Positions 1 through 8,439 of a DNA stretch of 64,000 nt are shown one piece after another. The stretch's first letter is position 1, and each line of letters starts with the position of its first letter. The DNA lies in NCBI GenBank assembly GCA_965242485.1, contig CBDESM010000003.1, forward strand, positions 1,860,001 through 1,924,000. The letters are read 5' to 3'. Origin of the DNA: CBDESM01 sp965242485 (lineage in GTDB: Bacteria; Chloroflexota; Dehalococcoidia; Bin125). A model generated the notes under the pieces. It made no database searches, was not told where the DNA came from, and saw only the letters and a list, made by a program, of their open reading frames with translations. Position numbers and translations under genes: made by a program.

Positions 1-220
1 CGGGCTCTCCGTGCTGCCGCAAAAGGTTCGATGCTTCGGTCAGCGTGTTGGGCGTGACGAATACCTGCGCGGTCTCTCCGACGAAGCTGTTCAACGTGTC
101 GAAATCTGCAATGGAGAAGCCCGACAGTCTCCGATGGCGCGGAATCAGGGCAGGATCGAGCCTGCCGACGACGAAGAGGACGAGCAGTTGGGCATCGATG
201 AAGATTCCGCGGTACTGCAC
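1..220 (-). CDS. PIN-domain-like protein, N-terminal part (truncated by window edge)
   Basis: This minus-strand frame opens with GTG at 220, 4 nt after the stop of the upstream gene, and runs off the left edge, so about 73 residues are visible. The start reads VQYRGIFIDAQLLVLFVVG, followed by DPALIPRHRRL, then FVTPNTLTEASNLL. An early Asp in a hydrophobic strand followed by a TPN-(I/L)-LTE-(V/A)-SNL segment is typical of a PIN-like nuclease family, where the acidic residues would bind metal. Translational coupling to the 112-aa protein upstream suggests that the two work together, possibly as a toxin-antitoxin-like pair; this is inference. The C-terminal half with the remaining acidic residues is outside the window. 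Confidence 0.6.
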   Translation of the reverse strand, partial: MQYRGIFIDAQLLVLFVVGRLDPALIPRHRRLSGFSIADFDTLNSFVGETAQVFVTPNTLTEASNLLRQHGEP

Positions 221-224
221 GGGA

Positions 225-563
225 TCACCGGGGTTCGGCCAAAACCGGGTCGGTCACCGAGAGGATCGCGCCGTCCGCATCGCGGATGTTCACCATCTTG
301 TATGCCCGGGCCCGGTGCTGCCAGCGCATCATCGTGGCGGTGTCGAGGCGGCGATTCCACGGCCGGGTGAAGCCGATCGTGATCTTCCAAACGTCGGCTG
401 GACTGCCCGAGTCCGTGCTGGCGGCCAGCCCATCGAAGACGGCTTCTTCCAAGCCGACATCTTCGATTTCCTCGTCGGCGAACAGCTCGGCGATGTGGGC
501 TTTGGCTAGGCGAACGGCGTCCATCACTTCCATTCGAGCGACCTCCGAGGCGATCTTACTCAT
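225..563 (-). CDS. hypothetical protein, putative partner of the PIN-like protein
   Basis: A 112-aa acidic protein starting MSKIASEVARMEVMDAVRL. It has an N-terminal amphipathic helix (residues ~10-35), then a segment with DVWKITIGFTRPW and a C-terminal RAYKMVNIRDADG, which looks like a small alpha/beta fold. I recognise this only as a conserved small protein that can accompany PIN-like genes; no catalytic motif is visible. The ATG at 563 overlaps the end of the upstream barrel gene by 8 nt, and the next gene begins 4 nt after its stop, so all three probably share one transcript. An internal ATG (MEVMDAV, ten codons in) is an alternative start. Confidence 0.6.
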   Translation of the reverse strand: MSKIASEVARMEVMDAVRLAKAHIAELFADEEIEDVGLEEAVFDGLAASTDSGSPADVWKITIGFTRPWNRRLDTATMMRWQHRARAYKMVNIRDADGAILSVTDPVLAEPR

Positions 564-1359
564 GCGGCGTCCGGAACGGGCCGCCGATTGGGACTTTGGC
601 GGGGGTGGTGAAGGTGGGGTGGATGGCCCGGGTGAGGGCGGCGCGGGGGCGGCCGCCTTGGCGCATCCGCTGGCGGGATTCTTCGCTGAAGGCCCAAGTG
701 TCGGCGTTGGCCCTGGTGGCGTGCCAGTGGTCGATGCCCGCGTAGCCGGTGAACAGGACGACCATGTCGCAATCGTCTCCGGCATCGTCGTTCGGGTGCG
801 GTTCGGCGGCTCGGTACATCCCTTGCACGCGGGCGCCGCCGGCTTCGATTTCGGGCCAGATGAACTCGCGGGAAAGCTGCTCGAACTCGTCGAACGATCC
901 CCGCGGTATCCAGAACCGCCGCATCACGACGAGGCCGGGATCGGAGACCGGCGGCAGCGCCGACTGCTCGGCCGGGCCGCTGAAGTACGGCGGCCAAAAG
1001 GGTCCGCCGATCTTCACGCGGCAAGGTTCGAGGAAAGAAGGATGCACCGCCAGCGTGAGCGCGCGACGGGCCTGCGCGCCCTCTTCCTTCCGCGCGCGGA
1101 GCTCTTCGCCGTATGCCCAGCTGTCGGCGTCGGCCCGAGTTGCGAGGAAGTGATCATGGTCGACGTAGGCCGTCACCAGGATCGCCATGTCGCTCGATCC
1201 ATCCGCTGCGGGATGGGGATGCGGCTCCTCGGCCAGATACAGGCCGAGTATCCGCTGGCCGCAGGCCTCGGCGACGGGCCAGACCTGTTCGCGCGAGAGC
1301 CGCGCGAATTCGCCGAACGTTCCCGCTTTCAACCAGAGCCTGTGCATGACCACGAGCAT
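556..1359 (-). CDS. tandem-duplicated dimeric alpha/beta-barrel (NIPSNAP-like) protein
   Basis: A 267-aa protein made of two similar halves of about 125 residues. Each half opens with a (V)VM-R/H-(F/L)W strand, continues with an F-(D/G)-EF-x-x-LSRE-x(2)-WP helix and an (A/E)EPHP turn, contains a DM-x-(I/V)-L strand and an ATRA-(D/N)-AD-(S/T)-WA-(Y/F) segment, and ends IGGPF. This resembles NIPSNAP or ferredoxin-like barrel domains that normally dimerise; here both halves are on one chain. The ATG at 1359 has GGAGG 6 nt upstream. The substrate is unknown and no membrane segment or signal peptide is seen. It is first in a three-gene minus-strand set. Confidence 0.65.
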   Translation of the reverse strand: MLVVMHRLWLKAGTFGEFARLSREQVWPVAEACGQRILGLYLAEEPHPHPAADGSSDMAILVTAYVDHDHFLATRADADSWAYGEELRARKEEGAQARRALTLAVHPSFLEPCRVKIGGPFWPPYFSGPAEQSALPPVSDPGLVVMRRFWIPRGSFDEFEQLSREFIWPEIEAGGARVQGMYRAAEPHPNDDAGDDCDMVVLFTGYAGIDHWHATRANADTWAFSEESRQRMRQGGRPRAALTRAIHPTFTTPAKVPIGGPFRTPHE

Positions 1360-1418
1360 TTCGGCCTCCGCTCCGATTGGCGCTGCTGCGGATAGTAGTG
1401 TGCCGTGCGGAGGCGATG

Positions 1419-2042
1419 ATGGTGATTTCGCGGCTGTTCCGGCGCGGTCCCGGCTTCGCCGAGCGGAGCGCGGAGCTGGCGGGGCTATTCACGGCGCGGG
1501 GCGTCGCGGCGTCGCCGGCGGAGCAGGATGCCAAGCGGCGCGGCGAAGAGCGGGTGGTCGCCGGTGCCGATCTGGAAGGCCAGCCCGTCTCGTCGGCAGA
1601 GCTGGTCGAACTGTCCGGGCGGGGGATGCACGGGGGGGAGCGCCGGGTGACGGGCCTGCACGGCTACGTGGCGCTTGACCTGCTCGCGGACGGCTGGCCG
1701 CGCGATTGGGACGAGGGGCTGGTCCGCTCCCGCAGGGTTTTCCCGAGCACCGGGCTGGGGCAGGCGCGCGACGCCGAGTGGGAGCCGTCGGAGCCGTCGG
1801 CCACGGCCGCGCGCCGTGCCGCCGAGCTGCTCAACGGCAGCGCCGGCCTGCATGATCGGCTCTTGGCTCTGCTGCGCGATTCCTCGGTGATCGACTGCCG
1901 GATCGCGCCGCACCGCGACTGGCTGCGGCTGTCGATCTACCGCACCGGCGAGACGCCGCTCGGCGCGGATGCCGATTTCCTGCTGCTCTGCGGCCGCGTG
2001 CTGGCGGAGGGGGAGGGATTCGAACCCCCGGGACGCCAGTGA
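1419..2042 (+). CDS. hypothetical protein whose 3' end overlaps a tRNA gene
   Basis: A 207-aa soluble protein that I do not recognise. Two ATG codons lie in tandem (1416 and 1419); GGAGG at 1409-1413 is 5 nt before the second, which is therefore preferred. The sequence is Arg/Glu-rich, with an amphipathic C-terminal half (RAAELLNGSAGLHDRLLALL, then IAPHRDWLRLSIYRTGETPL). The reading frame ends at a TGA inside the oppositely oriented tRNA-Ser, so roughly the last 12 residues (GEGFEPPGRQ) are tRNA antisense. The native stop may have been lost, or the overlap may be tolerated. Confidence 0.5.
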   Translation: MVISRLFRRGPGFAERSAELAGLFTARGVAASPAEQDAKRRGEERVVAGADLEGQPVSSAELVELSGRGMHGGERRVTGLHGYVALDLLADGWPRDWDEGLVRSRRVFPSTGLGQARDAEWEPSEPSATAARRAAELLNGSAGLHDRLLALLRDSSVIDCRIAPHRDWLRLSIYRTGETPLGADADFLLLCGRVLAEGEGFEPPGRQ

Positions 2043-2092
2043 CGCCCAACGGTTTTCAAGACCGCCGCCATAAGCCGCTCGGCCACCCCTCC
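2002..2092 (-). tRNA. tRNA-Ser (anticodon TGA)
   Basis: On the minus strand the acceptor GGAGGGG (5' end at 2092) pairs with CCCCTCC, followed by discriminator G and an encoded CCA (2002-2004). The T loop TTCGAAT, the anticodon loop CTTGAAA (anticodon TGA) and a long class II variable arm are all visible, as expected for serine. Confidence 0.95.
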
Positions 2093-2130
2093 GCGTAAGC
2101 GGATCGTACCCCGCGGAGCCGTGCTCGCGG

Positions 2131-3216
2131 CTAGAACGAGGTGAGCACGGTGCGGGCGACCTCGCCGGCCTTCATCGCGCGGAAGGCTTCGTTGACGTCT
2201 TCGAGCGCGCCGGTCCGCGTGACCATCTCGTCCAGCTTGAGGCGGCCCTGCATGTAGAAGTCCACCAGCCGCGGCATGTCGATGCGGAAGCGGTTGGAGC
2301 CCATGCTGGAGCCTTGCAGCACCTTCTCGCTGAGGAACTCGTGGCCGTCGATCTCGAGCTTCTGGCCGATCGGGACCATGCCGACGATGGTGGCGACGCC
2401 GCCGCGCTTGATCGAGTAGAAGGTCTGCTCGGCGGTGACCTTGAGGCCGATCGCCTCGATCGCGTAGTCGACGCCCTCGCCGTCGGTCATGTCCTTGATC
2501 TGGTCGACCGGGTTGCCGGTCGAGGCGTCGACCGAGTGGGTCGCGCCGAGTTCGCGGGCGAGGCCGAGCTTGTGCTCCATCGTGTCGACGGCGATGATCT
2601 GGCGCGCGCCGGCGATGCGGGCGCCCTGGATCGCGGCGAGGCCGACGCCGCCGGCGCCGTAGACGGCGACGGTGGTGCCGGGCTGGACCTTGGCGGTGTT
2701 GAGCGCCGCGCCGGCGCCGGTCATCACGCCGCAACCGATCAGCGCCGCCTTGTCGAGCGGCATGTCGTCGCGGACGCCGACGAGGGCGTTTTCGTGGACG
2801 AGGGTGTACTCGGCGTAGGTCGAGAGGTTGGCGAACTGCGCGAGCGGCTCGCCGTTCCAGGAGAGGCGGGGGTTGTCGCTCTTGCCGCGCTGGGTCTCGG
2901 GGCTGCGGCAGAGGTTGGGCCGCCCGCTGAGGCAGTAGGCGCAGTTGCCGCAGAAGACGGAGAGGCACATGATCACGTGGTCGCCCGCCTTGAAGTCGGT
3001 GACGAGCTCGCCGGCCTCTTCGACGATGCCGGCCGCCTCGTGGCCGAGGATGCCGGGCGCGGGGAAGGGGTAGAGGCCTTCGACGAAGTGGAGATCGGAG
3101 TGGCAGACGCCGGAGGCGGCGGTCTTGACCAGGACTTCGCGCGGGCCGGGCTTGTCGACGTCGACCTGCTCGATCGTGAGGTCTTGATTGGCTCCGTGGA
3201 ACACTGCGGCTTTCAT
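2131..3216 (-). CDS. zinc-dependent alcohol dehydrogenase
   Basis: A 361-aa medium-chain dehydrogenase, expected to oxidise an alcohol or reduce an aldehyde with NAD(P) in the cytoplasm. The sequence shows the catalytic zinc ligand region GVCHSD (~residue 38) and GHEAAG (~60), the structural zinc cluster CGNCAYCLSGRPNLC (~92-106), and the Rossmann turn GAGGVG (~180). Length and motif order match class III-like/MDR alcohol dehydrogenases of the NDMA-dependent or AdhD-like type. The ATG at 3216 (MKAAVFHG) follows GGAAGG by a normal distance. It sits alone between two tRNA genes on the same strand. The true substrate cannot be read from the sequence. Confidence 0.9.
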   Translation of the reverse strand: MKAAVFHGANQDLTIEQVDVDKPGPREVLVKTAASGVCHSDLHFVEGLYPFPAPGILGHEAAGIVEEAGELVTDFKAGDHVIMCLSVFCGNCAYCLSGRPNLCRSPETQRGKSDNPRLSWNGEPLAQFANLSTYAEYTLVHENALVGVRDDMPLDKAALIGCGVMTGAGAALNTAKVQPGTTVAVYGAGGVGLAAIQGARIAGARQIIAVDTMEHKLGLARELGATHSVDASTGNPVDQIKDMTDGEGVDYAIEAIGLKVTAEQTFYSIKRGGVATIVGMVPIGQKLEIDGHEFLSEKVLQGSSMGSNRFRIDMPRLVDFYMQGRLKLDEMVTRTGALEDVNEAFRAMKAGEVARTVLTSF

Positions 3217-3297
3217 CGGTTCGTCCTTCCCAGGCCGGCAGCGCATCGGCTGCCGCGCGGCGCGCAGTCTAAGCGAAAGCGGAACGGGTCGGACGGG

Positions 3298-3384
3298 TGG
3301 TACCGGGAGAGGGACTCGAACCCCCACGGCCCTGAGGCCAGCTGATTTTAAGTCAGCCGCGGCTGCCAGTTACGCCATCCCGGC
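3298..3384 (-). tRNA. tRNA-Leu (anticodon TAA)
   Basis: The acceptor GCCGGGA (5' end at 3384) pairs with TCCCGGT (G-U at the first pair), followed by A and an encoded CCA at 3298-3300. The anticodon loop CTTAAAA gives TAA, and a long variable arm and T loop TTCGAGT are present, consistent with a class II leucine tRNA. Confidence 0.95.
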
Positions 3385-3408
3385 ACGTATGGGAACGATA
3401 TCGGCTCA

Positions 3409-5922
3409 TCAGCGCTCCATGCGACGTTCCGGACGATACGAGATCGTTTCGCCGTCGCTGAAGATGGAGATCGTGCCGTGCTTCGGCGTCCTCAGGACGA
3501 TCTTGGCGGCCTTCCCGAGTCGCTCCATTGCTTCCTCGTGCGGATGACCGTGCTGGTTGCCGGCGCCGGCGCTGACTACGGCGATGCGGGGCCGGACGCG
3601 GCGCAGGAACAGGTCGGTCGAAGAGGAGCGCGAACCTTGGTGGGCGGCCTTGAGGACGTCGGCGCGGAGATCGCACGGTTCCGCGTCGGCGCAGCGCCGC
3701 CGGGCGAGCGCGATCTCCTCCGTTGCCTCGATGTCGCCGGTCAGGAGCACGGCGTGACTGCGGTATCTGATCCGCAGGACGATGCTGTCTGCGTTCGGGT
3801 TGGTTGACTGCGTGCGTTCCGAATGCGGCCACAGCACGTCGGCTGTGATGTCGTCTTGCGCGAACTCGATCTGGTCGCCGTGCGCGACTTCGCGGATCGG
3901 GATGTTCCGCTTTTCGGCCGCGTCTTCGATGTTCCGTCCGAGTTCGATTTCGCTGTTGGGCTCGGTCACGATCAGGAGGCCGACGTCGTAGCGATCGAGG
4001 ACGGCGAACAGGCCGCCGGCGTGGTCGGACTGCGGATGGGTGAGCACTACGGCGTCGATTGCGGCATGATTCGCCGGCAGCACGTCGCGCATCGCGGCCA
4101 GCAGGCGGCCGGGGTCGGGGCCTCCGTCGACGAGCATCGTCGCGCCGGACGGGGCGCGGACGAGGGCTGCATCGCCCTGCCCGATGTCCAGGAAATGGAC
4201 GGCGAAGCGGCCGTCGTGGGCTGCGTCCGCCCGCGTCCAGACCACGGCGGCCGATGCGGCGAAGAACATCGCCGCGGCAATTGCGGCGGCAAAGACCAGT
4301 CTGCTCCCGCGTTGCCCGGATGCGCGATTGCTTCTAAATCGGGCGGCTGGAAATGACGCGAGGGCGATGACCGCGATGGCGGCGAAGGCGAAGACCACGA
4401 CTTCCCGCGGCGCGGCCACGGCGGCCCAGGATGGTGCGGCGGCGAGATCGCCGATCAAAGCAAGCCAGCTGAGCGGCAGTCCGGCCAAGGGCCAGGCCAG
4501 CGCTGCCGCAATCGAGTCGCTGGTGAGCCCGATCGCTGCGGTTGCGGCGGTTCCGGCGAACATCCAGGTGAAGAAGGGGGCCACGACCAAGTTTGCCGGC
4601 AGCGAGACGATGGAGACGCGGTCGAAGTGCCAGGCGATGAAGGGCATCGTCGCCAATGTGGCGACGGAATTGAGGATGAGGAAATCGAGCGCGGCGCGGG
4701 CGGGACCGGCGCCCTCGAAGAACCGCTGCAGCGCGGCCGGCGCGATGGCGACGACCGCGAGGGTGCCGGCGAGGGTGAGCTGGAACGACGGGCTCGCGAT
4801 GGCCGGCGGCGACAGCGCGGCGAGGAGCGCGGCCGCCAGCGCGACGGCGTAGATCGCGCCGGTGCGCCGGCCGAGGGCGAGCGCGATCATCAGCACGGCC
4901 GCCATCACGCCGGCCCGGAAGACCGGCGGCTCGGCGACCGGGTCGCCGGCGGCGATGAAGACATAAGCGCCGACCGCGGCGAGCACGAGGCCCGTGGCCC
5001 AGCGCCGGCCGATCAACCAAGTGGTCGTGAACAGGATCAGCGCCGCCAGCAGGTGCACGTTCGCGCCGGAGACGACGACGAGATGGATGATTCCGGCGCG
5101 GGCCAGGTCTTCGCGCAGGGGCGCGTCGATGGCGTCCCGGCGCCCGGTCAGCATCGCCTGCGCGATCCCGTCGACCGGCGGCGGCAGCGCGTCGCGGAGG
5201 CCGTCGTTGAGGCTGCGGCGCAGCCAGGACACCGCGTCCAGCCACCAGCCGCGGCCGGGGGATTCGAGCCGTTTCAGGTTCTGCGCGTATCCGATCGCGG
5301 AGACGCCCTCGCGGGCCAGGTAGCCGCCGAACCCGCCTTCCAGATCGGCGACGGGATCGAGCGAGGCTTCGGCCGAGATGCGTTCTCCGGCCTCGATCTC
5401 CGAGTCCAGCGGAGCGCGGAGGAGCACCAAGCCGTCGGCGGCAACCTGCTCGTCCCCGGCCCGCGCCGACTCGACGCGGAGCCAGATTTCCGTGCGGCCC
5501 CAGCGCGTCTCGCCGTCGCGCTGCGCGACTCCCGTGAGCGTCGCCGTGCGCTTGGCCAGATCGTTGATCCAAGCCTCGTCTCGGTCCTGCTGGCCGGCGT
5601 GCCAGTGGCCGGCGAGCAGGGCGAGGGGAGCGAGCGCGAGCAGGGCCATCGCCAGCAGCCGCGCTTTGGCTCGCGCGGGCGTCTGCCAAGCGGCCAAGAT
5701 GCCGAGCGAGGCGGTCAGCGCGACGGCGAGCGCGACGAATCCGATTTCGGCGCCGGCGAGGCGGAGCACGATCCCGGTGATGAAGGCGAGCGACCAGATC
5801 AAGACCGGCGGCTGGTGGAACCGTCGGAGATCGACCTTCGCCAGCGCTGGGGGAACCCGTCCGCTGAACGGCAGCATCGGTCGCCGAAGATCGACGGACG
5901 GAATGCCGAGCTTCAGTCGCAT
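3409..5922 (-). CDS. comEC: ComEC/Rec2 family DNA-uptake channel
   Basis: An 837-aa polytopic membrane protein that forms the inner-membrane channel for single-stranded DNA during transformation. N-terminal transmembrane helices are followed by a soluble OB-like segment. The Competence domain core HLVVVSGANVHLLAAL starts near residue 280 and several more helices follow. The C-terminal metallo-beta-lactamase-like domain starts near residue 575 with HFLDIGQGDA, and has THPQSDHAGG near 629 and KAAHQGSRSS further on. The ATG at 5922 overlaps the end of comEA by 10 nt, which couples the two. This is the full domain set of the family. An ATG 32 codons upstream in the same frame lies inside comEA and is less likely. 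Confidence 0.93.
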   Translation of the reverse strand: MRLKLGIPSVDLRRPMLPFSGRVPPALAKVDLRRFHQPPVLIWSLAFITGIVLRLAGAEIGFVALAVALTASLGILAAWQTPARAKARLLAMALLALAPLALLAGHWHAGQQDRDEAWINDLAKRTATLTGVAQRDGETRWGRTEIWLRVESARAGDEQVAADGLVLLRAPLDSEIEAGERISAEASLDPVADLEGGFGGYLAREGVSAIGYAQNLKRLESPGRGWWLDAVSWLRRSLNDGLRDALPPPVDGIAQAMLTGRRDAIDAPLREDLARAGIIHLVVVSGANVHLLAALILFTTTWLIGRRWATGLVLAAVGAYVFIAAGDPVAEPPVFRAGVMAAVLMIALALGRRTGAIYAVALAAALLAALSPPAIASPSFQLTLAGTLAVVAIAPAALQRFFEGAGPARAALDFLILNSVATLATMPFIAWHFDRVSIVSLPANLVVAPFFTWMFAGTAATAAIGLTSDSIAAALAWPLAGLPLSWLALIGDLAAAPSWAAVAAPREVVVFAFAAIAVIALASFPAARFRSNRASGQRGSRLVFAAAIAAAMFFAASAAVVWTRADAAHDGRFAVHFLDIGQGDAALVRAPSGATMLVDGGPDPGRLLAAMRDVLPANHAAIDAVVLTHPQSDHAGGLFAVLDRYDVGLLIVTEPNSEIELGRNIEDAAEKRNIPIREVAHGDQIEFAQDDITADVLWPHSERTQSTNPNADSIVLRIRYRSHAVLLTGDIEATEEIALARRRCADAEPCDLRADVLKAAHQGSRSSSTDLFLRRVRPRIAVVSAGAGNQHGHPHEEAMERLGKAAKIVLRTPKHGTISIFSDGETISYRPERRMER

Positions 5923-6323
5923 CGGCCGTCCGCGGTGATCTGATCTTGGTCCGCATCGAGCAGGTAGGACGGGAATCGATCCAAAGTGTGCAGGTCTTCG
6001 ATGCAGCAAAATTCGCACTCGGTGATGATTCGCTCGGCGAGGATTTCGCCGATCCCGTCGAGGGTCATCAGTTCTTCGCGGGAGGCCGTGTTGATGTTGA
6101 TGCGGGTCGGCGCGTGCGGATGCGAGGGCAAGGGGGATTCGCGCTCTCCGCTGGTGACGACGCGGATCGCTCCCGGCTCATCCGCGGCGGGAGCGGCGGC
6201 GAGGAGGCCCGCCAAAAGCGCGATCCCGGCGGCGAGGGCGGGCAGCCAGATGATGCGGTATCGCGGTTCGGGTCCGGCCAAGCGGCGGATGCGGGCCGCG
6301 AGACGGTGCGAAAACGGCGTCAC
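5913..6323 (-). CDS. comEA: ComEA-like helix-hairpin-helix DNA-binding protein
   Basis: A 136-aa protein with one N-terminal membrane helix (about residues 25-48, IIWLPALAAGIALLAGLLAA) and a C-terminal double helix-hairpin-helix domain with INTASREELMTLDGIGEILA. This is the DNA receptor of the competence machinery, anchored with the domain outside the cytoplasm. It is shorter than Bacillus ComEA because the SLBB domain is absent. Two Cys lie in the HhH (ECEFCC), which is unusual. It overlaps comEC by 10 nt and is presumably co-transcribed with it. Confidence 0.88.
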   Translation of the reverse strand: MTPFSHRLAARIRRLAGPEPRYRIIWLPALAAGIALLAGLLAAAPAADEPGAIRVVTSGERESPLPSHPHAPTRININTASREELMTLDGIGEILAERIITECEFCCIEDLHTLDRFPSYLLDADQDQITADGRCD

Positions 6324-6468
6324 CGGCGCACGCTAGGCAGGCCGCCGGATTGCCGGTAGATCGCGCGCCGTCGCGCCCGCGTCATAACGGGCGCGTCGCG
6401 GATGCCCCGGCCGATGCTGCGATTGATACAGTTCCGCCTCTATCGCGCGGGTGACGCGGAGGGGTCGA

Positions 6469-7377
<909 letters not shown>

Positions 7378-7500
7378 ACCGGGGCGGGCCGAGACGGGAC
7401 GGCTGGACGGAGGGCCGTTCGGCGGTTCGGTTCACTTAGGATTGGGCGCACGGGGCCGGAGGGCGCCGGGCGCGGGGATGCGCGCCGACGGGCGGACGCC

Positions 7501-8439
7501 GTGAGCGGATTCTTTTCGAGCGTCGACGCAGCGTTTGCGGACTTCTCCTGGACCAGCGCGTTCGAGGTGGCGGCGATCGCGGTCGTGTTCTACGCGGCGC
7601 TGCGGCTGCTGCGGGGGACGACGGCGATGACGGTGGTGCGGGGGATGGTGATCGTGGTGCTGCTGCTCACCGTCTTCGGCCGCGCGCTGGACTCCGTCGT
7701 GCTGGGCTGGATGGTCGACAACGGGCTGGCGGTGCTGTTCATCATCGTGCTGATCGTGTTCCAGCCGGAGTTCCGGCGGGCGCTGGAGCACGTCGGCCGG
7801 GCCGGATCGCTGCGCACGCGGCTGGGCGGGCGCCGGCAGCTGCGGGAGCTGATCGCGGTGGCGGCCGAGGCGAGCGCCCGCTTGGCCGCGCAGCCGGCGG
7901 GGGAGCGGACCGGCGCGCTGATCGTGATCGAGCGCGGGACCGGGCTGGAAGAACTGGCGGCGACCGGCGTGCGCGTGGGCGGCGAGCCCTCGGTCGAGCT
8001 GATCGCCAGCATCTTCCAGCGCGGTTCGCCGCTGCATGACGGGGCGCTGCTGCTGCGCGCCGGCGAGGTCGCCGCGGCCCGCTGCATCGTGCCCCTGCCC
8101 TCGGGCAGCGTCGCGTCCGACCGCTCGGCCGACGAAGCGCGCGGGCTGGGGCCCGATCTGGGCATCCGCCACCGCGCTGCGGTCGGCATCTCGAACGACA
8201 CGGACGCGCTGGTCGTGGTGGTTTCCGAAGAGACGGGCGCGCTCTCGCTGGCCTCGGGCGGCGCGCTCCAGCAGGGCCTCGACCGCGCGCAGCTCGAATG
8301 GGCGATGGCGCGGCAGGGCGGCCCCTCGCGCGTGAGCGGGCCGCCTTGGCGGATGCCGACCGCGGCTGATGGGGATGAGCCGGCGGGCGAACCCGCGTCG
8401 GCGCGCGCGGGCGGAGGCGCGCCGGCGCCGGGCACCTGA
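7501..8439 (+). CDS. cdaA: diadenylate cyclase (c-di-AMP synthase), CdaA type
   Basis: A 312-aa membrane enzyme that condenses two ATP into c-di-AMP. Three N-terminal membrane helices lie at about residues 20-38, 44-60 and 72-88. The DAC (DisA_N) domain follows, with the catalytic SPLHDGALLL (~176-185) and GIRHRAAVG (~220-228) motifs. A GTG at 7501 is the likely start. The Ala/Gly/Pro-rich tail after residue ~285 is extra. The stop overlaps the start of the YbbR-domain gene by one base, which is the usual cdaA-cdaR pairing. Substrate ATP use and membrane location are known for the family. Confidence 0.93.
   Translation: MSGFFSSVDAAFADFSWTSAFEVAAIAVVFYAALRLLRGTTAMTVVRGMVIVVLLLTVFGRALDSVVLGWMVDNGLAVLFIIVLIVFQPEFRRALEHVGRAGSLRTRLGGRRQLRELIAVAAEASARLAAQPAGERTGALIVIERGTGLEELAATGVRVGGEPSVELIASIFQRGSPLHDGALLLRAGEVAAARCIVPLPSGSVASDRSADEARGLGPDLGIRHRAAVGISNDTDALVVVVSEETGALSLASGGALQQGLDRAQLEWAMARQGGPSRVSGPPWRMPTAADGDEPAGEPASARAGGGAPAPGT

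Noticed and set aside
556..1024. Additional overlapping minus-strand frames over the barrel protein
   Set aside because: They read as Arg/Pro-rich shadow sequences in the other codon phases; the barrel frame has internal repeat evidence.
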